From Nocardioides sp. R-C-SC26 (GTDB lineage Bacteria; Actinomycetota; Actinomycetes; Propionibacteriales; Nocardioidaceae), in the NCBI RefSeq assembly GCF_021246465.1, contig NZ_JAHRHK010000002.1, positions 62,001 to 126,000 on the forward strand: a stretch of 64,000 bases of DNA, written 5' to 3'. The position numbers and the translations under genes were made by a program. Below are positions 58,511 through 64,000 of the stretch, piece after piece. The notes under the pieces were generated by a model that saw only the letters and a program-made list of their open reading frames with translations, did not search any database and was not told the DNA's origin. Position 1 is the stretch's first letter; every line of letters starts with the position of its first letter.

Positions 58511-61063
58511 TCAGCGCGGAGCACACTCCTGGGCGTGGAGCGCGCGGCCGATCTCGGCACGTCCTTCGCGCACGTAGCGGACGGCGCCCGGATTCGCCGA
58601 CGCCGTCTCCAGCCACGCATCGATGCGCGCGGCCAGCTCGGGCGAGGTGAGCGCGCGTGGGAACAACCCCTGCAGTGCGACGGCGGCCTTGTGGGCGCCG
58701 AGGCTCTCCCACGCCGACCCGACGGCGTCCAGGTAGCGCTCCACGAACGGTTCGAGCACGGCACCCTGGTCGGCGACGTTGAAGGCGACGGCGATGCTGC
58801 GGGCGGTCTCGTTCGGGGTGTCGGGGGAGAGGGCCGCGGTCCAGGCTGCCTCCTTCGCCGCGACGTCAGGTCGCACGGCGCGCGCAGCGGCGGCCTTCTC
58901 CTTGCCGGAGATCGTCGAGTCCTCGGCGAGCATCGCCTCGATGCGTGCCTCGTCGGCGCGCCCGGCTGCGGCGAGGCCGGTCAGCAGCGACCACCGCAGG
59001 TCGGTGTCGACGTCGAGCCCCTCGAAGGTGAGCGTTCCGTCGAGGATCGCCTCGAGGTCGTCGAGCCCGGCGTCGGAGCGGGTGGCGGCCGCTAGAGCGC
59101 GCACGAAGGTCAGCTGGTGGTCGCTGCCCGGCTCGGCGCTGTCGAGCAGTCGCCGTAGTCCGCGCTCCCAACGGTCCTTGATCTCGGCGCGGTGCTCGGG
59201 CGGCGTGTAGTAGTTCACCGCCAGGGCCGTGGAGTCGGGGATGCGGGTGACGCCCCAGGCGTCGGTCTCCGAGCCGATGTTGCCCAGCACCAGGTCGACG
59301 AAGTCGGATGTCGCGAGCTCGCCGTCGCGGGTCATGTCCCAGGTGGCGCCCCAGATGATCGCGCGCGCCAGCGAGTCGGGCATCGCGGAGAGGCCGGCGA
59401 TCGCGGTCTGCAGCGACCGGTCGTCGAGCCGGACCTTGGCGTAGGCGAGGTCCTGGTCGTTGAGCAGCAGCAGGTCGGGCTGACGCAGCCCGACCGCCTC
59501 GGCGACCTCGGTGCGCTCGCCGTCGACGTCCACCTCGAGATACTCCCGGCGCACGAGCCGGCGCGCGCCCTGCTCCTCCACCCAGTCGTAGAGACCGATG
59601 CCGAGACGGTGGCGGCGCAGCGTCGGCCAGTCCGGGTGAGCGGTCTGGCGAACGGCGAGCGAGGCGTACGTGCCGTCGTCGGCGAGAGTGAATTCGGGGG
59701 AGAGCGTGTTGACCCCTGCGGTCTGCAACCATTCGGCGGCCCAGCCGCGCAGCTCGCGGCCCGAGGATCGTTCCAGGGCGGTCAGCAGGTCGTCGAACTC
59801 GGAGTTGCCGTAGGCGAAGTCGCGGAAGTAGGCGCGCAGGCCCTCGAGGAAGGGCTCGAGCCCGACCCAGGCCACCAGCTGCTTGAGCACCGAGGCGCCC
59901 TTGGCGTAGGTGATCATGTCGAAGTTCACCTCGACGGCCTCGAGGTCGTGGTTGTCCGCTGCGATCGGGTGGGTGCTCGGCAGCTGGTCTGCGCGGTAGC
60001 CGGTCTGCTTGCGGGCGTTGGCGAAGCCGGTCCAGGCGTCGGTGAAGTCCGTGGCCTCGGCCTCGCACCAGTAGCAGGCCCACTCGGCGAACGATTCGTT
60101 GAGCCAGAGGTCGTCCCACCAGCGCATCGTCACCAGGTCGCCGAACCACATGTGCGCCATCTCGTGGGTGATCACCGAGCAGCGGAACTCGTAGAAGGAG
60201 CGCGGCTGACGCGAGCGGGGGAGGTACTCGTCGCGCAGCGTCACGCAGCCCGCGTTCTCCATGGCGCCCATGTTGTACTCGGGCACGTACAGCTGGTCGT
60301 ACTTCTCGAACGGGTACGCCATCTGGAACTGGGTCTCGAAGAACGCGAAGGCCTGACGGGTGATGCGCACCAGCTCCTCACGGTCCAGGTGCTCGACGAG
60401 CGACTGGCGGCAGTAGTGGCCGAGCGGAATGGTGCCGTAAGGACCTTCGTAGGTGTCGAAGACGCCGTGGTACTCGCCGGCCACGATCGCGGTGATGTAG
60501 GTCGACATCGGCTTCGTCGCGGGGAAGTGCCACACCGCGACGCCGTCGCGCTCGGACGCCGTGGGCTCGGGCGTCGGTGCGTTCGAGACCACGACCCAGT
60601 GGTCGGGCGCGGTGACGTGGAAGGTGAAGGTGCCCTTGAGGTCGGGCTGCTCGAAGGTGGCGAACACCCGGCGGGCGTCGGGCACCTCGAACTGGGAGTA
60701 GAGGTAGACGCGATCGTCGACGGGGTCGACGAAGCGGTGCAGGCCCTCCCCGGAGTTGGAGTAGCGGCAATCCGCGCGGACGACCAGGACGTTGTCGGCT
60801 TGGAGGTCGGGCAGCGGGATGCGGGAGTCGGCGTAGGTCGCCGGGTCGAGCGTGACGCCGTTGAGCGTGATCTCGTGGACGGTCTCGGCGACCAGGTCGG
60901 CGAAGGTCGACGCGCCGGGTTCTCCGCAGGTGAAGCGGAGTTCGGTGGTCGAGGCGAACGTGCGATCACCGGTGGTGAGGTCGAGCGACACGTCGTAGGT
61001 GGACACATCGAGCAGGGCGGCGCGGGTGGCCGCTTCGTCGCGGGTCAGGTTGGTTCCGGGCAT
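58511..61063 (-). CDS. pepN: Aminopeptidase N (M1 family)
   Basis: 850-aa zinc aminopeptidase. Substrate-anchoring GAMENAG, zinc motif HEMAHMWFGDLV with His300, Glu301 and His304, third ligand Glu in LNESFAEW 18 residues later, and a long C-terminal ERAP-like helical domain (about 530-850). It removes N-terminal residues from peptides in the cytoplasm. ATG 61063 is preferred because GACAGGA lies about 8 nt upstream; ATG 61072 adds three residues but has no spacing for that site. The divergent 185 bp upstream is unusually AT-rich. Confidence 0.95.
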   Translation of the reverse strand: MPGTNLTRDEAATRAALLDVSTYDVSLDLTTGDRTFASTTELRFTCGEPGASTFADLVAETVHEITLNGVTLDPATYADSRIPLPDLQADNVLVVRADCRYSNSGEGLHRFVDPVDDRVYLYSQFEVPDARRVFATFEQPDLKGTFTFHVTAPDHWVVVSNAPTPEPTASERDGVAVWHFPATKPMSTYITAIVAGEYHGVFDTYEGPYGTIPLGHYCRQSLVEHLDREELVRITRQAFAFFETQFQMAYPFEKYDQLYVPEYNMGAMENAGCVTLRDEYLPRSRQPRSFYEFRCSVITHEMAHMWFGDLVTMRWWDDLWLNESFAEWACYWCEAEATDFTDAWTGFANARKQTGYRADQLPSTHPIAADNHDLEAVEVNFDMITYAKGASVLKQLVAWVGLEPFLEGLRAYFRDFAYGNSEFDDLLTALERSSGRELRGWAAEWLQTAGVNTLSPEFTLADDGTYASLAVRQTAHPDWPTLRRHRLGIGLYDWVEEQGARRLVRREYLEVDVDGERTEVAEAVGLRQPDLLLLNDQDLAYAKVRLDDRSLQTAIAGLSAMPDSLARAIIWGATWDMTRDGELATSDFVDLVLGNIGSETDAWGVTRIPDSTALAVNYYTPPEHRAEIKDRWERGLRRLLDSAEPGSDHQLTFVRALAAATRSDAGLDDLEAILDGTLTFEGLDVDTDLRWSLLTGLAAAGRADEARIEAMLAEDSTISGKEKAAAARAVRPDVAAKEAAWTAALSPDTPNETARSIAVAFNVADQGAVLEPFVERYLDAVGSAWESLGAHKAAVALQGLFPRALTSPELAARIDAWLETASANPGAVRYVREGRAEIGRALHAQECAPR

Positions 61064-61184
61064 GGTCGGCATCCTGTCATTCCCGCAGGTCAGCCGGGAG
61101 AGAGGGCCTCGGGGGCGACGCCGGCTGCGCGACCTTCGGGTACGGGAGTTCTTCCGTCGATCGTCGCTGTCGAGCGAAACGACA

Positions 61185-61250
61185 CGCGTGTAATTACGCG
61201 AATGCGAGAAAATGTTACTGATGTGAGTTATGGGGAAATTGTTGCGAAAC
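61185..61250 (+). promoter_or_regulatory. AT-rich upstream region of the CHAP gene
   Basis: A 65-bp AT-rich block (TGTAATTACGCG, GAGAAAATGTTACTG, GGGGAAATTGTTGCG) within otherwise very GC-rich DNA, between pepN and the CHAP gene. Probably promoter and 5' leader; I could not define a -35/-10 pair or fit a known riboswitch. Confidence 0.35.
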
Positions 61251-61257
61251 GCACCCG

Positions 61258-62901
61258 ATGTGCTTGACAGTGTTCCCCGTGCCTGGCCTGAACCGGTTCC
61301 GACGACTGCTGCCCGTGCTGCTCATCGCAGCGCTGGTGCCCCTCGCCGTCCCCTCGTTCGTGCCGGACAGCGCGCCGTCCGCCCAGGCCTCCTCGACCTA
61401 CCTGTGCACCGGGTACGAGGGATGCGCCAAGGCCGGCTATCCGAGTTCGGGCTACGCCGCCCGGAGCGGCCAGATGTACTGGCGGATGTACTCCGGCCAC
61501 AACTGCACGAACTACGCCGCCTACCGCATGATCCAGGCCGGCATGTCGGCCGAGCGGCCGTGGAGCGGCTCGGGCATGGCCTACAACTGGGGATACGCGA
61601 TGTCGCGGATCACCGACAAGGTTCCCGCCGTCGGCGCGATCGCCTGGTGGGACCGCGGTGTGTCCGGTGCCGGGTCGAGCGGACACGTCGCCTACGTCGA
61701 GCGTGTCGTCTCTCCGACCGAGATCGTGATCTCCGAGGACAGCTGGAGCGGCGACTTCCACTGGCGCACGATCGTCAACGACGGACGCGGATGGCCCACC
61801 GGATTCATCCACTTCGTCGACCAGGCGGTCACCAACACGTCCCCGCCTGCGGTGAGCGGCACACCGCAGGTGGGGTCCACCCTCACGGCGACCTCGGGGG
61901 CCTGGAAGCCCTCCGGCGCCTACGCCTACTCGTGGTTGGCCGACGGCGTCGCCGTTCCGGGTGCCACCGCGGCGACCTTCACGCCCGGGCCCTCGCACGT
62001 CGGCAAGGCGATCAGCGTGCGGGTGACCGCTCGCAAGACCGGGTACGCCAACGGCACCGCGCTGACGGCGTCGACCGTCGCGGTCGCACCGGGGCTCATC
62101 GATGTCGGCGGTGCGCCGACCCTGGAGGGCGAGGGCATGGTCGGCCAGGTCCTGCGTGTCGATCCCGCGTCGTTCTCCCCCCAGCCGACCACGACCGGCA
62201 TCCGGTGGCTGGCCGACGGCCGGGTCATCCAAGGTGCCAACGGCGCCTCGCTCGAACTGACTCCTGCGCTGGTCGGTCGCACGATCCGGGTCACTCAGGT
62301 GGCGCGTCGCAACGGCTACGAGCGAGCCACGGTCGACTCGCCGATGAGTGTCGGTCCGGTGCTGGCGGGCGTGATCGAGGTGGCGACTCCGATCGCGATC
62401 GAGGGACGCAACCGTTTCGGATCGACGTTGTCCGCCGTGCGGGGAGCGTTCGCGCCCGCGGATGCCCAGGCGACGTTCGAGTGGCTGCGCGACGGTGTCG
62501 TGATCGAGGGTGCCGGTGCCGCGAGGTACCAGCCCACGCCCGCCGACGTCGGACATCGGCTGGGGCTGCGGATCACGGCCACCAAGCAGCACTACCGCTC
62601 GCTCGAGCGCACCTTCGACTTCGGGCGCACCACCACCGGCTCGCTGATCCGGATCGCGAAGCTGACGCCGATCCGGGGTGGCGTCAAGGCCGTGGTGCGC
62701 GTGGTCGCCGCGGGTGTCCAGCCCAAGGGCCTGGTCGTGATGACCGTGGGCAAGCACGTGGTTCGCGGTCGCCTGGAGAACGGTCTGGTGCGACTGCGGC
62801 TGGACGGGCTGAGCACGGGCCAGCGCCGCGTGCAGTTCGAGTACCGCGGCACCGATGCCGTCGAGGCGTCGCGCACGGCGAAGGTCGCCACCGTCAAGTA
62901 G
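61258..62901 (+). CDS. Secreted CHAP-domain cell-wall hydrolase with Ig-like repeats
   Basis: 547 aa. Signal peptide to about residue 44 (ending SAQAS), then CTGYEGC and a CHAP amidase/peptidase domain (about 50-190) with Cys83 in GHNCTNYAAYRM and His143 in SGHVAYVE. Three beta-rich modules of about 90 residues follow (from about 195), each with a W-LADG/W-LRDG-V-x-G strand and a ...VG-x3-VRVTA-like end. A final beta domain (about 455-547) resembles Ig-like bacterial surface modules. It likely cleaves peptidoglycan cross-bridges or stem peptides. ATG 61258 has no ribosome-binding site; GTG 61279 is an alternative start with a compact signal peptide. Confidence 0.85.
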   Translation: MCLTVFPVPGLNRFRRLLPVLLIAALVPLAVPSFVPDSAPSAQASSTYLCTGYEGCAKAGYPSSGYAARSGQMYWRMYSGHNCTNYAAYRMIQAGMSAERPWSGSGMAYNWGYAMSRITDKVPAVGAIAWWDRGVSGAGSSGHVAYVERVVSPTEIVISEDSWSGDFHWRTIVNDGRGWPTGFIHFVDQAVTNTSPPAVSGTPQVGSTLTATSGAWKPSGAYAYSWLADGVAVPGATAATFTPGPSHVGKAISVRVTARKTGYANGTALTASTVAVAPGLIDVGGAPTLEGEGMVGQVLRVDPASFSPQPTTTGIRWLADGRVIQGANGASLELTPALVGRTIRVTQVARRNGYERATVDSPMSVGPVLAGVIEVATPIAIEGRNRFGSTLSAVRGAFAPADAQATFEWLRDGVVIEGAGAARYQPTPADVGHRLGLRITATKQHYRSLERTFDFGRTTTGSLIRIAKLTPIRGGVKAVVRVVAAGVQPKGLVVMTVGKHVVRGRLENGLVRLRLDGLSTGQRRVQFEYRGTDAVEASRTAKVATVK

Positions 62902-62927
62902 TAGGTCGCGGTGGTTGAATCGATGCC

Positions 62928-63563
62928 ATGACGCAGACACCAGGTTCTGGGACCGCCGACTTCTGGTTCGACCCGCTCTGCCCGTTCGCGTGGATCACCT
63001 CCCGCTGGATTCTCGAGGTCGAGCAGGTGCGCGACATCGAGGTGACCTGGCACGTGATGAGCCTGGGGTACCTGAACAAGGACCGCGACCTCCCCGACGA
63101 GTACCGGAAGATCCTCGCTCCCGCCTGGGGACCCGTGCGCGTGTGCATCGCTGCCGAGCAGCGGCACGGTCGCGAGGTCCTGCTGCCGCTCTACACGGCG
63201 CTGGGGGAGCGCATCCACCCCGGTGGTCGCAAGCTCCACGAGGAGGGCGACGGCGGGCGGGCGCTGATCGCGGAGGCTCTGGCCGAGGCAGGTCTCGAGG
63301 CGGACCTCGTGGATGCCATGGACGACTCCTCCCTGGACGACGCGGTCGCCGCGAGCCACCACGAAGGCATGGATCAGGTCGGCGACGACGTCGGCACGCC
63401 GACGATCTCCTTCGACGGGTCGGCGTTCTTCGGGCCCGTGCTCTCCAAGATCCCGCGGGGCGAGGAAGCGGGGACGTTGTGGGACGGCTGCGTCGCCGTG
63501 TCGAAGTTCCCCTACTTCTACGAGCTCAAGCGCACCCGGAGCGGGGATCTCGACTTCTCCTGA
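62928..63563 (+). CDS. DsbA-fold mycothiol-dependent nitroreductase, Rv2466c-like
   Basis: 211-aa thioredoxin-fold protein with an inserted helical domain. The active-site segment [15 protein letters not shown] has Cys18 in a CPF motif instead of CxxC, typical of the Rv2466c group, and GTPTISFDG holds the cis-proline. Mycobacterial Rv2466c uses mycothiol to reduce nitro compounds and is redox-stress induced. In M. tuberculosis it lies close to pepN, as here, but here a CHAP gene is inserted between. Start ATG 62928 lies 26 bp after the CHAP gene. Confidence 0.87.
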   Translation: MTQTPGSGTADFWFDPLCPFAWITSRWILEVEQVRDIEVTWHVMSLGYLNKDRDLPDEYRKILAPAWGPVRVCIAAEQRHGREVLLPLYTALGERIHPGGRKLHEEGDGGRALIAEALAEAGLEADLVDAMDDSSLDDAVAASHHEGMDQVGDDVGTPTISFDGSAFFGPVLSKIPRGEEAGTLWDGCVAVSKFPYFYELKRTRSGDLDFS

Positions 63564-63582
63564 CGCTCGCCGCGACGTCGGC

Positions 63583-63588
63583 GATAAT
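63583..63588 (+). promoter_or_regulatory. -10 element of a leaderless transcript
   Basis: GATAAT 6 nt before GTG 63595; no ribosome-binding site. Confidence 0.45.
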
Positions 63589-63594
63589 CACCGG

Positions 63595-64000
63595 GTGTAC
63601 CGGGTCGCGTCTTCTCGAGCTCGGGCGACCGGTCTGGCGACGGTGATCTCACTGGTCCTGGCGGCCGCCCTGCTGCTCGTCCCGACGTCGTCTGCGAGTG
63701 GCGCGACGACGCACTGCGTGGGCTACTCCGGCTGCCGTGCTCAGGGGCTCAGCGACTCCGGCTACGGGGCGGTCAACAACCGCTACTACTGGAACATGGC
63801 GCTCGGCCACAACTGCACGGCCTATGCGGCGTACCGGATGATCCAGGCGGGTCGCCCGAACTCCAGGCCATGGAGCGGAAGCGGCGACGCGAACCGCTGG
63901 GGCCATGAGATGGCCGGCATCACCGACGGCACGCCGATGGTGGGCGCCGTCGCCTGGTGGGACGCCTTCCGCGGTGGCTGGGGCGAGAACGGCCATGTCG
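63595..64000 (+). CDS. Second CHAP-domain protein, cut by the window end
   Basis: Partial gene, 135 codons visible. After a signal peptide (VISLVLAAALLLVPTSSASG) it reads CVGYSGC, then GHNCTAYAAYRMIQAG and AVAWWDAF, and ends in ENGHV at the border, which is the second catalytic residue (His) of the CHAP domain. It is a clear paralogue of the gene at 61258 (same C-x-GY-x-GC motif and NC-T-x-YAAYRMIQAG core). The C-terminal part lies outside the window. Confidence 0.8.
   Translation, partial: MYRVASSRARATGLATVISLVLAAALLLVPTSSASGATTHCVGYSGCRAQGLSDSGYGAVNNRYYWNMALGHNCTAYAAYRMIQAGRPNSRPWSGSGDANRWGHEMAGITDGTPMVGAVAWWDAFRGGWGENGHV

Noticed and set aside
61073..61257. Possible c-di-AMP (ydaO-type) riboswitch upstream of the CHAP gene
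   Set aside because: CHAP and Rpf-like genes often carry one in actinobacteria, but I could not find the conserved core here.
59192..61267. A 691-codon plus-strand open frame opposite pepN
   Set aside because: Repetitive V/G/D/E-rich translation typical of the antisense of a GC-rich gene, while the minus strand encodes a complete M1 aminopeptidase with all motifs.

Overview
This is about 70% GC DNA with many GTG starts, ATGA/GTGA start-stop overlaps, leaderless-type promoters and mycothiol- and actinobacteria-specific families (an Rv2466c-like DsbA protein, DUF5130, group II truncated haemoglobin, EttA, paired dynamin-like GTPases). It comes from a high-GC actinobacterium. The gene content and the short intergenic repeats built around GGTCGAGGAGGTCGC would fit Nocardioides or a relative, but the genus is inference only. 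No rRNA, tRNA, CRISPR array, transposase or phage gene was seen.

Positions 1-3.2 kb hold a secreted serine hydrolase, a small membrane protein and a DinB-fold protein, separated by copies of an intergenic repeat. Positions 3.2-35.2 kb form a dense catabolic island with five transcription units: (I) 3270-7137, a truncated nitroreductase fragment, nitroreductase, MDR oxidoreductase, crotonase, MaoC and TetR; (II) 9407-7335 on the minus strand, crotonase, double VOC protein and flavin reductase; (III) 9720-22240, an oligopeptide-type ABC importer (5 genes), HMG-CoA-synthase-like/DUF35 fusion, SCP2-type thiolase, SDR, VOC and two acyl-CoA synthetases; (IV) 23448-27196, acyl-CoA synthetase and two acyl-CoA dehydrogenase subunits, with a divergent metallo-beta-lactamase-fold hydrolase; (V) 27289-35190, four luciferase-like flavin monooxygenases, an acyl-CoA synthetase, two crotonases and a VOC protein. 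All five units begin at the same operator-like sequence, CATACC-N4-GGT(CGGAAT). At unit III it sits exactly in the spacer of a TTGACT-N17-TACTTT promoter. The TetR protein at 6517-7137 is the obvious candidate regulator. Together the genes could take up, CoA-activate, oxygenate (FMNH2-dependent monooxygenases fed by the flavin reductase) and beta-oxidise a branched or alicyclic acid. The substrate is not identifiable from sequence.

Positions 35.2-45 kb carry a NERD-domain membrane protein and a second NERD-like protein with a degenerate active site, catalase, HMG-CoA reductase, a DoxX protein, a lipoprotein, a large secreted protein that ends in its own sortase domain, and an M24 aminopeptidase. 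Positions 45-64 kb look like actinobacterial core chromosome: PrsW protease, two dynamin-like GTPases, ettA, a MarR regulator, an acetyl-CoA acetyltransferase divergent from a double-hotdog thioesterase across a KstR-like site, truncated haemoglobin, MscS channel, DUF5130, pepN, and an Rv2466c-like nitroreductase flanked by two CHAP-domain cell-wall hydrolases, the second running off the window end.
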